Part shown: in pieces, positions 14,926-23,692 of the stretch
How positions within the stretch are numbered: the first letter of the stretch is position 1
Layout of the letters: every line of letters begins with the position of its first letter
Origin: Christensenella sp. UBA7597
GTDB lineage: Bacteria > Bacillota > Clostridia > Christensenellales > Borkfalkiaceae
Direction: 5' to 3'
DNA length: 26,460 nt
Assembly (NCBI GenBank): GCA_002474405.1
Contig: DLQW01000034.1
Span: 7,873-34,332 of the forward strand
Position numbers and translations under genes: made by a program
The notes under the pieces: model-generated
What the model was told of the DNA's origin: nothing
What the model saw: the letters and a program-made list of their open reading frames with translations, nothing else
Databases searched by the model: none

Positions 14926-15285
14926 CTATCTGAAAATGCGGCGGAGAATAAAACCTACCAGAAACGCCACGATTGCCGAAGCCACCGATTTTACCACAAG
15001 CAGCGCTTTATCGCGCTTTTTATTTTCTTTTTCGCGCGGGTAGCAATACCCTTTCGCACGCAGCGTGAACAGGTACATTTTTTCGCCTTTGCGGTGGGAA
15101 TACAGCGTTTCCGCGTAATCGTCCTCGCGCAGATCTTCGAAGATTTTTTCGAGTTTCTCTTCGGGAAGCCTTTCCTTTTCTTCGAACAACCGCGAAAAAT
15201 CGGCGGCGGAAATCAGACTTTTTCCGTCGCCTTTGCAAAGCGAATATATTTCATCCATGATTTTCTCTTCGCGTTTGTTCAGCAT
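14926..15285 (-). CDS. Small winged-helix-like protein with a C-terminal membrane anchor (paralogue 2)
   Basis: This 119-residue protein was not recognised as a named family. Residues 1-85 look like a small winged-helix fold (helices around 1-18, 26-36 and 42-56, then a beta wing YAETLYSHRKGEKMYLFTL). Residues 94-114 are a single membrane segment followed by a basic end (RRIFR), so the soluble domain should face the cytosol. It shares layout and spacing with the preceding gene product: both have exactly 30 residues from Met to the DF of the second helix, and this supports ATG 15285 over the downstream ATG 15258. The ribosome binding site is weak. It is 20 bases after its paralogue and probably the last gene of the calcium ATPase operon. 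Confidence 0.75.
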   Translation of the reverse strand: MLNKREEKIMDEIYSLCKGDGKSLISAADFSRLFEEKERLPEEKLEKIFEDLREDDYAETLYSHRKGEKMYLFTLRAKGYCYPREKENKKRDKALLVVKSVASAIVAFLVGFILRRIFR

Positions 15286-15305
15286 TTTTTCTTTCGTCCG
15301 CCCGT

Positions 15306-15689
15306 TTATCCGCGCGCGATAAGCCGCAATAAAGAAGCGATTGCCGCGGCAAGGAATCCGCCCGCCGCCCCGCCCGCAAACGACCACCAGAACACGGGAG
15401 ACAGCGAGCGGAACAGATTTTTACGCACGGAAAGCGGCTGCTCTTCCGCTTCGTACCGCCGCCCTTTATCCAGCACGGAAAGGCAATAATTTCCGCCTTC
15501 TGCATAGCGCACGTCGATATACCCCTCTTCGTCCAGCGTTTTCACCGCGCGGGCGATTTCTTCCTTATTCACGCCAAGCGCGGCGGGATATAAACTTAAA
15601 AAATCGTCGTCCGAAAAAATTTCGTAGCCGTTTTCTTTACATTCGTCGTTGAGATATAACAGCATTGCCGCTTTTTTCGCTTCCGTCAT
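15306..15689 (-). CDS. Small winged-helix-like protein with a C-terminal membrane anchor (paralogue 1)
   Basis: The 127-residue protein begins with helices (MTEAKKAAMLLYLNDEC..., DDDFLSLYP). It then has a helix-strand-wing segment at about 43-80 (IARAVKTLDEEGYIDVRYAEG..., LDKGRRYEAE) that reads like a winged helix ending in the usual KGR turn. A hydrophobic Gly/Ala-rich segment at 98-124 forms a membrane anchor, and the tail is short and basic. There is no signal peptide. It lies 22 bases after the calcium ATPase stop with a GGGGGA site, so it is co-transcribed, and it is followed by a paralogue with the same plan. A role as accessory or regulatory partner of the ATPase is inference from position only. 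Confidence 0.75.
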   Translation of the reverse strand: MTEAKKAAMLLYLNDECKENGYEIFSDDDFLSLYPAALGVNKEEIARAVKTLDEEGYIDVRYAEGGNYCLSVLDKGRRYEAEEQPLSVRKNLFRSLSPVFWWSFAGGAAGGFLAAAIASLLRLIARG

Positions 15690-15711
15690 CGTCCGTTCCC
15701 CCGCATCGTGA

Positions 15712-18582
15712 TTACACGATACTATTATGCGCGGCGAGCGGGTTTTTAATCGGGGCTTTTATGTTTTTGTTGTTCGCTTTATTCGTTTTGCACGCTTTTC
15801 GCGCCTTTCGCAGACGATAAAGCGATTCTATCGGGCGTTCGGCAAGTTTTACCAGCGCGCCCACGGGCAGCACCGTGGCGGACAGCGCAAGCGTTAACAT
15901 AAGTTCGGCAAACGTTAAACCGGACGTTCTGAACACCGTGCCGCCGAAGTACAGAAGCGCGATCTGGCAAAGCGAGGTGAGCGCGATGAAAATCACGAAC
16001 GAGCCGCCGCCCTTCATTCTTCTGAACGGATCGGGCGAATCGGTACGGGCGTGGAACGCGCCGAACAAGCCGGAAAACACGAAAATCGAGAAAAACGCGG
16101 TGTAAAAATGCGCCGTACCCTTGCTTTCGCCCACGCGGAAAAACGAGGCGATTTTCGGAGACTTCAGGAAGTACAGGCAAAGCAGCACGCAATAAATTCC
16201 CGTGGCGGCGACGCGCCCCGCAAGGCGCTTTGTGAGCACCGGTTCGGAAAGGGGTACGGGCGGACGGCGCATATCCTGCGGATCGACGCGGATGCCCGCG
16301 AACGCCAGCGAGGCGAGCGTATCCATAATCATATTTATCCACAGCATCTGCATGACAGTTACGGGGGTATCGAAGCCGATGAACGGCGCAAACAGAGATA
16401 CGCCCACTGCGCAGAGATTCATCGTAAGCTGAAACACCACGAACTGCCGTATGCTTTTGTATACCCGCCTGCCGTATGCCGCCGCTTTGACGACGGACGA
16501 AAGATTATCGTCGGTAATCACCACGTCGCCCGCTTCTTTGGCGACTTCCGTGCCCGAACCGAGCGCAAAACCGACGTCCGCTTTTTTCAGCGCCGCCGCG
16601 TCGTTGATGCCGTCGCCCGTCATGCCCGTTACGTAACCGAGGCGCTTCGAAAGTTCCACCAGCCGGCTTTTATCGGTGGGAAGCGCGCGCGCCACCACGC
16701 GAAGCCGCGGCAGAATTTTTAATACTTCTTCGTCGCTCATCGCCGCCAGTTCGCCGCCCGTGAGCACGACGGCGCCTTCCGATTCGGCGTACGGCGCGTT
16801 CTTCTGCGCTTCCGCCTTGCTTTTGCGGGGGGTATGGTGCGAAGTTTTGCGTTTTTCGGTTTGCCGCACGGGCAGGAACAGCCCCGCCTCTTTGGCGATT
16901 GCCGCGGCGGTTTCGGGATGATCGCCCGTAATCATCACCACCTGCACGCCGGCGCCGCGCAGATCGTCTACGGCGGTTTTCGCTTCGGGGCGAAGTTCGT
17001 CGCAAAGCACGGCAAGCGCAAGAAGCGTGGCGTTTTCCGGCAAGATTCCTTCGGAGGCGCCCGGAAATTCACCCTCGTAACAGGCAAGAGCAATCACGCG
17101 TCTGCCGCGGCTCGTCTGTTCGTGCAGGCGTTTTTTCATCAGCGCCGCATCCAGCGGAAGATTGCTCTCTCCGTTGAAACAGTATGCGATATGCGGCAGC
17201 AGGATTTCGGGCGCGCCCTGAAAATACACCGTTGTTTCGCCGCCGCTTTGCACCGCGGCGAGGGCGTATTTGTTTTCCGTGCTGAATTTCTGCCGCGATA
17301 CGATTTTCGCTTCGTGCGGGCGGACGCCGCGCAGATACGTTTCCGGCGGAAAAGCGGCTTTAAAAGCCCTGTCCGCGGCGTTGCCGCCGCCCTTTGCCGC
17401 CGCTTCGCCGCCGTTGAAATACGCGCACGCGGCGATTTTTTCCGCAAGGAGCGCGGGCAGGCGGTCGGGAGGAAGCAATTCTCCCCTGCCCGTCAAAACG
17501 CGACCGACGGACGGCATGCCGCGGGTGAGCGTGCCCGTTTTATCGGTGAATAACAATCGCATACCGCCCGCCGCTTCGATGCCCGCGGCGCGCTTTACAA
17601 GCACGTTGTCCTTTGCCATTTTCGCGCGGTTGGAGGAAAGCACCACGGCAATCATCATGGGAAGTCCTTCCGGCACGGCGACCACCACCACGGCGATAGC
17701 GAGGGTAACGGCGTGCATCAGGCAGGAAAATACCGTAACGGGGTTTTGAAAATCCGCCTTGATGAGCGCGGGATTCATGGCGTTATCCAGAAAGAACGCG
17801 TTGAACAGGTCGGCAAGCGCGACGAGCACGGCGGCGAGATACCCGAAGCGGGAAAGCGTGCCCGCGAGAACGGAAAGCTTGCGCTTCAACGGGCTGTCCC
17901 CTTTATCCTGACGAAGCGCGCCCGCCATCTGCCCGTAAAAGGTATTTTCGCCCACTTCGCTTACCCGTACCGCCGCTTCGCCGCCCGTAACCAGACTGCC
18001 TTCGAATACCTTTTCGCGGCGGGAAAGCCCTTCCGCGCCGGCAAGCGCTCCGGGCGCTTTTTCGATTTCCGCGCTTTCGCCCGTGAGCGGGGATTGCGAT
18101 ACGGCAAGTCTGCCCGAAAGCATGACGCCGTCCGCGGGGACGCGTTCGCCCGCTTCCAGAAGCAAGATATCGCCGACGACAAGTTCGCGCACGGCGATTT
18201 GTTTTGTTTTTCCGCCGCGGCGGACGCGGCAGGACAAGTTTTCGCTTTGCGCCATCAGCTGTTCGAACGCCGATTCGCTGCCGTATTCCGAGAGGGTGGA
18301 AACGAACGTGGAAAGGAACACGGCGACGGCGATGCCCGCCGTTTCGGTTACGTTGCGGCTGCGGATGAAGAAAATAAGATTGATGGCGAGCGCGACGAGA
18401 AGGATGCGGATAATCGGATCGGAAAAGGCGGAAAGATACTGCCTGAAAAAGCCTTTTCTTTTACGCTTTTTCAGTGTGTTTTCGCCGTATTTTTCGCGTG
18501 AAATTTTTACCTCTTCTTCGCTTAAACCGAACAATGCGTTTTTTCTCTGCGTACCTGCGTTTTTCTTTGCGTTAACGGACAT
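15712..18582 (-). CDS. PMCA-type (P-IIB) calcium-translocating P-type ATPase
   Basis: The 956-residue protein has the full P-type ATPase plan. It shows the actuator TGES (167-170), PEGLP in M4 (304-308), the phosphorylated Asp347 in DKTGTLT, and the hinge TGDGINDAAALKKADVGFALG. The C-terminal transmembrane bundle has QLTMNLCAVGV (M5) and LWINMIMDTLASLAFA (M6). M6 keeps the Asn and Asp of the single calcium site of plasma-membrane-type pumps, so Ca2+ export is likely. A basic insertion (KRKTSHHTPRKSKAEAQ) lies between the TGDHPETA and VVLTGGEL segments of the P domain. The start has GGAGGG before ATG 18582. A possible SigE-like promoter lies at 18619-18647. It heads an operon with two small paralogous winged-helix/membrane genes. 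Confidence 0.93.
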   Translation of the reverse strand: MSVNAKKNAGTQRKNALFGLSEEEVKISREKYGENTLKKRKRKGFFRQYLSAFSDPIIRILLVALAINLIFFIRSRNVTETAGIAVAVFLSTFVSTLSEYGSESAFEQLMAQSENLSCRVRRGGKTKQIAVRELVVGDILLLEAGERVPADGVMLSGRLAVSQSPLTGESAEIEKAPGALAGAEGLSRREKVFEGSLVTGGEAAVRVSEVGENTFYGQMAGALRQDKGDSPLKRKLSVLAGTLSRFGYLAAVLVALADLFNAFFLDNAMNPALIKADFQNPVTVFSCLMHAVTLAIAVVVVAVPEGLPMMIAVVLSSNRAKMAKDNVLVKRAAGIEAAGGMRLLFTDKTGTLTRGMPSVGRVLTGRGELLPPDRLPALLAEKIAACAYFNGGEAAAKGGGNAADRAFKAAFPPETYLRGVRPHEAKIVSRQKFSTENKYALAAVQSGGETTVYFQGAPEILLPHIAYCFNGESNLPLDAALMKKRLHEQTSRGRRVIALACYEGEFPGASEGILPENATLLALAVLCDELRPEAKTAVDDLRGAGVQVVMITGDHPETAAAIAKEAGLFLPVRQTEKRKTSHHTPRKSKAEAQKNAPYAESEGAVVLTGGELAAMSDEEVLKILPRLRVVARALPTDKSRLVELSKRLGYVTGMTGDGINDAAALKKADVGFALGSGTEVAKEAGDVVITDDNLSSVVKAAAYGRRVYKSIRQFVVFQLTMNLCAVGVSLFAPFIGFDTPVTVMQMLWINMIMDTLASLAFAGIRVDPQDMRRPPVPLSEPVLTKRLAGRVAATGIYCVLLCLYFLKSPKIASFFRVGESKGTAHFYTAFFSIFVFSGLFGAFHARTDSPDPFRRMKGGGSFVIFIALTSLCQIALLYFGGTVFRTSGLTFAELMLTLALSATVLPVGALVKLAERPIESLYRLRKARKACKTNKANNKNIKAPIKNPLAAHNSIV

Positions 18583-18618
18583 GGCGCGCCCTCCGGGTGT
18601 TTCTTATCGATTCTTTTT

Positions 18619-18647
18619 ATCGTATGCCGCCGCCCGGAAATTTATGA
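18619..18647 (-). promoter_or_regulatory. Possible SigE-like promoter of the calcium ATPase operon
   Basis: TCATAAA (18647-18641), 14 bases and CATACGAT (18626-18619) match the SigE -10 at 7 of 8 positions, but the -35 only at 5 of 7. It lies between the clpB terminator and the ATPase start. No good SigA promoter was seen in the same gap. Confidence 0.35.
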
Positions 18648-18686
18648 GAAAAACGCCCTCCCGTTTGTTGTACGGGAGAGCGTTTT
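18645..18686 (-). terminator. Rho-independent terminator of clpB
   Basis: AAAACGCCCTCCCGT (18650-18664) pairs with ACGGGAGAGCGTTTT (18672-18686), 14 pairs with one C/A mismatch and a 7-base loop. On the minus strand the stem runs into TTTTTCTC. It is 14 bases after the clpB stop. Confidence 0.88.
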
Positions 18687-18699
18687 AAGATTTTTGCGG

Positions 18700-21303
18700 T
18701 TACTTTTTCGGGTTGGCAATGATGATGCCCGAATCGGAAGCGTCGATTTTTACCGTATCGCCCGGCAGGAATCTGCCCGCAAGCAGTTCTTTGGCGAGCG
18801 GCGTTTCCACCGCCTGCTGCACGTACCGCTTCAACGGTCTTGCGCCGAGAACCGGATCGTAGCCGTTTTCCGCAAGGTATGCGCACGCTTTGTCGGTAAT
18901 TTCCAGAGTCAGCCGCTTTTCCGCGAGCCTGTCTCTGAGCGACGAAACGAAAAGTTTTACGATCTTTTCGATTTCGCCTTTCTGCAGCGGCTTGAAAATG
19001 ACGATTTCGTCCAGACGGTTTAAAAATTCGGGACGGAACGAGGTTTTAAGCAGCGCTTCCACTTCCTTTTTCGCCGTTTCGGAAAGGTTGCCCTTTTCGT
19101 CGATGCCCTCCAGAATGGCGGGCGAGCCGAGGTTGGAAGTTAAGATAATCACGGTGTTTTTGAAGTTCACCGTTCTGCCCTGTCCGTCGGTGATACGCCC
19201 GTCGTCAAGCACCTGCAAAAGCACGTTGAACACGTCCGGATGCGCCTTTTCCACCTCGTCGAACAACACGACGCAGTAAGGATGACGGCGCACGGCTTCG
19301 GTGAGCTGCCCGCCCTCGTCGTAACCGACGTATCCGGGAGGCGCGCCGATCAGACGGGAAACGGAATACTTTTCCATATACTCGCTCATATCGATACGCA
19401 CCATGTTCTTCTCGTCGTCGAACAGGCATTTCGCCAGCGTTTTCGCAAGCTGCGTTTTGCCAACGCCCGTAGGACCTAAGAACAGGAACGAACCGATAGG
19501 ACGATCGGGATCGGCGATGCCCGCGCGGGAACGAAGAATGGCGTTTGCCACGGCTTCCACGGCTTCGTCCTGCCCGATTACCCGTTTGTGCAGGGTATCG
19601 GCGAGATGAAGCAGCTTTTCCTTTTCGCCTTCCATCAGTTTCGCCACGGGAATGCCCGTGCGTTTTGCCACGATTTCGGCGATTTCTTCTTCGGTTACTT
19701 TATCGTGCAGAATCGAACCGCCGTTGCCGTCAGCGCCGTCCGCCGCAGCTTTCTTCTCGCTTTCTTCCAGCTTCTTTTTCAGTTCGGGCAGTTTGCCGTA
19801 CTGAAGTTCGGAAGCTTTCTGCAAATCGTACTCGCGCTGCGCTTTTTCCAGCTCCGCCGAGCATTTTTCGATTTCTTCGCGCAAGGACTGCACCGCGGAA
19901 ATATCGCGTTTTTCCGCTTCCCAGCGGGTGGACAACGCGGCGTATTTTTCTTTCATTTCCGCAAGTTCGTTTTCGATTTCTTTCAGATGTTCCTGCGAAG
20001 CGGGATCGGTTTCTTTGGAAAGGGCGTTCTTTTCGATTTCAAGCTGCATCGTCTTTCTCGAAAGCGCGTCCATTTCTTCGGGGCTCGATTCCATCTGCGT
20101 GCGGATGGTGGCGCAGGCTTCGTCCACAAGGTCGATCGCCTTATCGGGCAGGAATCTGTCGGTGATGTATCTGTCGGAAAGAGTCGCCGCGGCGATTAAG
20201 GCATTATCCTGAATTTTTACGCCGTGGAACACTTCGTAACGCTCTTTCAGACCGCGCAGAATGGAGATGGTATCTTCCACCGTGGGTTCACCCACCAGCA
20301 CGGGCTGGAAACGACGTTCGAGCGCGGGATCTTTTTCGATATATTTGCGGTACTCGTCCAGCGTGGTGGCGCCGATGCAATGCAGCTCGCCGCGCGCCAG
20401 CATAGGCTTTAACAGGTTGCCCGCGTCCATCGCGCCGTCCGTTTTGCCGGCGCCGACGATGGTGTGCAGTTCATCGATGAACAGAATAATTTTTCCGTCC
20501 GACTTCTTCACTTCGGCAAGCACGGCTTTCAATCTTTCTTCAAATTCGCCGCGGAATTTCGCGCCCGCAATCAACGCGCCGAGATCCAGAGAAAATACTT
20601 TGCGGTCTTTCAGAGAATCGGGCACGTCCCCTTTCATGATACGAATCGCAAGACCTTCTGCGATTGCCGTTTTGCCCACGCCGGCTTCGCCGATCAGCAC
20701 GGGGTTGTTTTTCGTTTTACGCGAAAGAATACGGATGACGGAACGGATTTCTTCGTCCCGCCCGATGACGGGGTCAAGCTTGTGCTGCCGAGCCCGTTCT
20801 ACCAGATCGCTGCCGTATTTATTCAGAACGTCGTAGGTATCTTCGGGGTTTTCGCTGTCTACGCGGGAATTGCCGCGCACTTTGGCAAGCTCCTGCATGA
20901 AAGTATCTTTATCGATCCCCGCTTCTTTCAGAAGGCGCTTCACAAGGCTTTCGCCCTTATCGAAGAACGCCATGAACAGATGCTCGACGGAAACATAGGA
21001 ATCGCCCATCTGTTCCGCGGAATTCTGCGCGCTTTCAAGCAGATCGTTCAGCGCGCGGGAAACGTATTTTTCGCCGCCCGATACTTTGGGAAGCCGCGAA
21101 ATTTCCGTACGCGTTCTTTCAAGAAGCGCGGAAACGTTTACGCCCGTACGCGACAACAGCGTAGAAATCAGCCCCTCCTTATCGCTTAAAAGCGAGAATA
21201 ACAGATGCAGCTGACCGATATCGGCGTTGCCGTATTCCGTGGAAACTCTCTGCGCGTTTACCAGCGCTTCCGATGATTTCTCGGTAAATTTTTTCATATC
21301 CAT
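18700..21303 (-). CDS. clpB: ATP-dependent disaggregase ClpB
   Basis: ClpB is a hexameric AAA+ chaperone that extracts proteins from aggregates together with DnaK. The 867-residue protein has a Clp N-domain (1-145), NBD1 with GEAGVGKT (205-212), a coiled-coil middle domain (about 400-525) that separates it from ClpA/ClpC-type proteins, and NBD2 with GPTGVGKT (610-617). The C-terminus has [11 protein letters not shown]. There is no IGF loop for ClpP. The start was set at ATG 21303 with AAGGAGGG 7 bases upstream; a longer frame to 21372 is less likely. Neither a CIRCE element nor CtsR-type GGTCAAA tandem was seen upstream, but a SigB/SigF-like promoter is present at 21378-21407. A strong terminator follows the gene. 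Confidence 0.96.
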   Translation of the reverse strand: MDMKKFTEKSSEALVNAQRVSTEYGNADIGQLHLLFSLLSDKEGLISTLLSRTGVNVSALLERTRTEISRLPKVSGGEKYVSRALNDLLESAQNSAEQMGDSYVSVEHLFMAFFDKGESLVKRLLKEAGIDKDTFMQELAKVRGNSRVDSENPEDTYDVLNKYGSDLVERARQHKLDPVIGRDEEIRSVIRILSRKTKNNPVLIGEAGVGKTAIAEGLAIRIMKGDVPDSLKDRKVFSLDLGALIAGAKFRGEFEERLKAVLAEVKKSDGKIILFIDELHTIVGAGKTDGAMDAGNLLKPMLARGELHCIGATTLDEYRKYIEKDPALERRFQPVLVGEPTVEDTISILRGLKERYEVFHGVKIQDNALIAAATLSDRYITDRFLPDKAIDLVDEACATIRTQMESSPEEMDALSRKTMQLEIEKNALSKETDPASQEHLKEIENELAEMKEKYAALSTRWEAEKRDISAVQSLREEIEKCSAELEKAQREYDLQKASELQYGKLPELKKKLEESEKKAAADGADGNGGSILHDKVTEEEIAEIVAKRTGIPVAKLMEGEKEKLLHLADTLHKRVIGQDEAVEAVANAILRSRAGIADPDRPIGSFLFLGPTGVGKTQLAKTLAKCLFDDEKNMVRIDMSEYMEKYSVSRLIGAPPGYVGYDEGGQLTEAVRRHPYCVVLFDEVEKAHPDVFNVLLQVLDDGRITDGQGRTVNFKNTVIILTSNLGSPAILEGIDEKGNLSETAKKEVEALLKTSFRPEFLNRLDEIVIFKPLQKGEIEKIVKLFVSSLRDRLAEKRLTLEITDKACAYLAENGYDPVLGARPLKRYVQQAVETPLAKELLAGRFLPGDTVKIDASDSGIIIANPKK

Positions 21304-21377
21304 AATTTTGCCCTCCTTGCCGTTTTCCGCGTGCCGCGCTTTGTTCCGCAACCCGTCGGTTTCTTTTTTCATTAGTT

Positions 21378-21407
21378 ATTTTTACCCCCGCTTTCCAGCG
21401 TTTAAAC
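21378..21407 (-). promoter_or_regulatory. Alternative sigma factor (SigB/SigF-like) promoter of clpB
   Basis: On the minus strand GTTTAA (21407-21402), 14 bases and GGGTAA (21387-21382) fit the Bacillus SigB consensus GTTTAA-N12-15-GGGTAT at all but the last base. Read as GTTTA-N15-GGGTAAAAAT, it also resembles SigF promoters. The start would be near 21371, giving a leader of about 67 bases. I cannot separate the two sigma factors by eye. Confidence 0.5.
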
Positions 21408-21453
21408 ATAGCGGAGAAACTTTTCGTAAAATATATTTCCGACAAAAAAGACA

Positions 21454-21487
21454 AAGGAAAACGCCCCGGAAGTTTTGCTTCGGGGCG
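21454..21487 (-). terminator. Rho-independent terminator of the small exported protein gene
   Basis: CGCCCCGGAAG (21462-21472) pairs with CTTCGGGGCG (21478-21487) with one bulged G and a 5-base loop. On the minus strand TTTTCCTTT follows. It is 28 bases after the stop codon at 21516. Confidence 0.85.
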
Positions 21488-21515
21488 CCGCGTTTTCTCT
21501 GATTTTTTTATAACG

Positions 21516-21707
21516 TTAAAGCGTGTATGAAGCGCCGATTTCGCGCGTGATCACGGAATCGTCGAAGTCGTCGTCCACCGTGCCTCCGGGCGTATATCTG
21601 CCTCTTCCCGGAGTATCCTGCAAGTCCGCGCAACTGCAAAACAACGCAAAAGCGCCGAAAACCACGGCAGCCGTACACATCAACGCGGCTGATTTTTTTC
21701 TGTTCAA
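21516..21707 (-). CDS. Small exported, possibly lipid-anchored, protein of unknown function
   Basis: The 63-residue product has a basic start (MNRKKS), a hydrophobic core (ALMCTAAVVFGAFALF) and a CSC pair near residue 24. This looks like a lipoprotein or secretory signal, although the lipobox is not canonical. The mature part of about 38 residues is Gly/Asp-rich (TPGRGRYTPGG, DDDFDDS) and has no recognised domain. The start codon is TTG at 21707, with a strong AAGGAG site 9 bases upstream (21722-21717), so the start is well supported despite the rare codon. A near-perfect SigA promoter and its own terminator make it a complete single-gene unit. Confidence 0.72.
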   Translation of the reverse strand: MNRKKSAALMCTAAVVFGAFALFCSCADLQDTPGRGRYTPGGTVDDDFDDSVITREIGASYTL

Positions 21708-21782
21708 TCGTTTGTTCTCCTTAGTGCGATTTTTTTACGCGCTTTTCCGCCGGCAACGCTCCGCGCGTAAAAATATGTTGCT

Positions 21783-21811
21783 ATTTTACACAATATTCAA
21801 AATTTTGTCAA
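21783..21811 (-). promoter_or_regulatory. Consensus SigA promoter of the small exported protein gene
   Basis: On the minus strand a perfect TTGACA (21811-21806), 17 bases and TAAAAT (21788-21783). The start is near 21776, leaving a leader of about 68 bases before the TTG start. Confidence 0.88.
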
Positions 21812-21942
21812 GCGGATAAACGGAATTTTTTTAAATATTTTTCGACTTGTTTTTCTGCGTTTCGGGCAAAAACCGCGCTTTTTTAAAAACGCCGCGATTA
21901 CGAAAAAAACGTGCGGAGAAACTTGCGGAACAAAGCGGAAAA

Positions 21943-21966
21943 CGGCACGGGAGCGTGCCGAGTTTT
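21943..21966. terminator. Isolated terminator-like hairpin
   Basis: CGGCACG-N4-CGTGCCG is a perfect 7-bp stem followed on the plus strand by AGTTTTTG. No gene precedes it on the plus strand, so it may insulate yifB from stray transcription or end an unseen transcript. The rest of 21812-22050 shows A/T-rich tracts but no gene I can support. Confidence 0.4.
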
Positions 21967-22050
21967 TGCGTTTTCGCCGTTTTTTCGCCGCTTATATACG
22001 CGCGCGCGACAAAAAAATATTTTTTTCTTTGTTTCCGCCGCCTTTTTTTA

Positions 22051-22079
22051 TTTACTTTTTTCCGCTTTTCCTGTACAAT
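22051..22079 (+). promoter_or_regulatory. SigA promoter of the yifB-dprA(-topA) group
   Basis: TTTACT (22051-22056), 17 bases and TACAAT (22074-22079). Transcription would start near 22086, with a leader of about 38 bases. Confidence 0.65.
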
Positions 22080-22123
22080 AATAAGACAGCAGGTGAATAG
22101 ATTTCAAGGAGTTTGCACGCAGA

Positions 22124-23674
22124 ATGATTGCAAGAGTAGAAAGCTATGCGCTCTTCGGGCTGGAAGGCGTACCCGTAACGGTGGAAGCGGATATTTCGAA
22201 AGGGATTCCCTCGTTCGATATGGTGGGCTTGCCCGACGCGGCGGTGAAAGAATCGCGCGAACGGGTGAAAAGCGCCGTGAAAAACAGCGGGCTGATGTTT
22301 CCGAACCATAAAATCACCGTGAACTACGCCCCCGCGTACGTGAAAAAGGAAGGCTCGGCGCTGGACCTTGCCACCGCGATTTCGCTTCTGAAGGGCGAGG
22401 GCGCGCTGGAAGCAGACACGAACGGAATCATTTTTCTCGGCGAACTTGCGTTAAACGGCGAACTGCGCCCCGTGCGCGGCGTGCTGCCCGCGGTGATTTC
22501 CGCGCGCGAGAAAGATTACAAAACGTTTATCGTTCCCGCAGAAAACGCAAAGGAAGCGGGATATGTGGGCGGCGTCGACGTATATGCGGCGCGGACTTTA
22601 CGCGAAGTGGTGGATCATCTTTCCGGTTTTTCGCCCCTCTCCCCCGTGCGTTGCGAAGAATTCCGCGCGGCGCAAAGCGAAAAGGCGGGCGCGGACGGCA
22701 ACAACGAACTTTCCGCGCACGATCTGTCGTTCGTGAAAGGGCAGGAGATTGCAAAGCGCGCGCTGGAAGTTGCCGTGGCGGGCGGACACAACATTCTGTT
22801 TGTAGGTCCTCCCGGAAGCGGAAAAACCATGCTGGCGCGGGCGATTCCCACGGTGCTGCCGGATTTATCGTTTGAAGAGGCGCTGGAAATCACAAAAATT
22901 CATTCGGTGGCGGGAACTTTGGGCGAAAACGGAATTATTACCGAACGCCCGTTCAGGACGCCCCACCACACCGCCACCACCGTTTCGCTCTGCGGCGGCG
23001 GTAACAAAACGGTGCACCCCGGAGAAATTTCGCTGGCGCACGGCGGCGTGCTGTTTCTGGACGAGCTGCCCGAATACAACCGCTCTACGCTGGAAGCGCT
23101 CCGGCAGCCGCTGGAGGACGGCGTGATCACCGTTTCGAGAGCGGGCGGCACGGTTACGTATCCCGCTTCGTTTATGCTGTGCGCAAGCATGAACCCCTGC
23201 CCCTGCGGTAACTACGGCTCTGCCACGCGGCAATGCACGTGCACTCCTTCCGAAATCAAACGTTACCGAGCGAGAATTTCCGGTCCGCTGCTGGACAGAA
23301 TCGATATTCAGGTGGAAGTGGACGGCGTAACGTACGACGACCTTTCGGGCGGAGAGAACGGAGAAACAAGCGCGGAAATCAAAAAGCGCACCGACCGCGC
23401 GCGGAAAATTCAGCGCGAACGGTATGCCGGCGAAAACGTGAACACCAACAGCGAAATGAACGAAAAAGACATACGGAAATACTGCGCGCTTTCGAAAGAG
23501 TGCGACGATATTCTGCGCGAGGCGTTCACTTCGCTCCGGCTTTCCGCGCGGGCGCGCTCGCGTATTTTAAAGGTGGCGCGCACGATTGCGGACCTCTCCG
23601 GAGAAGAGCACATTCTGCCGGAGCACGTGATGGAAGCGGTATCGTACCGCACGTACGGCGCGGAAGAAGAATAA
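22124..23674 (+). CDS. yifB: YifB/ComM family Mg chelatase-like AAA+ ATPase
   Basis: The 516-residue protein belongs to the ComM/YifB family. In competent Gram-negative bacteria ComM is a hexameric helicase that promotes branch migration during integration of incoming DNA. An N-terminal Lon-like S5 domain (1-165: SFDMVGLPDAAVKESRERV, then LGELALNGELRPVRG) is followed by the AAA+ module. That module has GPPGSGKT (228-235), Walker B VLFLDELPEYN (309-319), the Cys-rich NPCPCGNYG and CTCT segment (357-373), and a C-terminal helical Mg-chelatase domain. ATG 22124 is the first start in frame. The AAGGAG site is 12 bases away, a little long. dprA follows after 18 bases, so the two DNA-uptake genes are probably one transcript. 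Confidence 0.95.
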   Translation: MIARVESYALFGLEGVPVTVEADISKGIPSFDMVGLPDAAVKESRERVKSAVKNSGLMFPNHKITVNYAPAYVKKEGSALDLATAISLLKGEGALEADTNGIIFLGELALNGELRPVRGVLPAVISAREKDYKTFIVPAENAKEAGYVGGVDVYAARTLREVVDHLSGFSPLSPVRCEEFRAAQSEKAGADGNNELSAHDLSFVKGQEIAKRALEVAVAGGHNILFVGPPGSGKTMLARAIPTVLPDLSFEEALEITKIHSVAGTLGENGIITERPFRTPHHTATTVSLCGGGNKTVHPGEISLAHGGVLFLDELPEYNRSTLEALRQPLEDGVITVSRAGGTVTYPASFMLCASMNPCPCGNYGSATRQCTCTPSEIKRYRARISGPLLDRIDIQVEVDGVTYDDLSGGENGETSAEIKKRTDRARKIQRERYAGENVNTNSEMNEKDIRKYCALSKECDDILREAFTSLRLSARARSRILKVARTIADLSGEEHILPEHVMEAVSYRTYGAEEE

Positions 23675-23692
23675 GGCGCGGGGAGGCACACT

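Noticed and set aside
13633..15489. 618-codon plus-strand ORF opposite uvrB and its neighbours
   Set aside because: It overlaps the firmly identified uvrB plus a promoter and two further genes. Its composition is that of an antisense shadow in CG-rich codons.
15704..15719. ATCGTG-N4-CACGAT hairpin at the ATPase stop codon as a terminator
   Set aside because: It has no T-tract on the minus strand and the next ribosome binding site follows within a few bases, so it does not end the operon.
21304..21515. CIRCE or CtsR operator for clpB
   Set aside because: No TTAGCACTC-N9-GAGTGCTAA or tandem GGTCAAA was found on either strand of the gap.
21847..22311. 154-codon plus-strand ORF upstream of and overlapping yifB
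   Set aside because: It crosses a terminator-like hairpin and the yifB promoter, then runs out of frame into yifB. The product is basic and low complexity.
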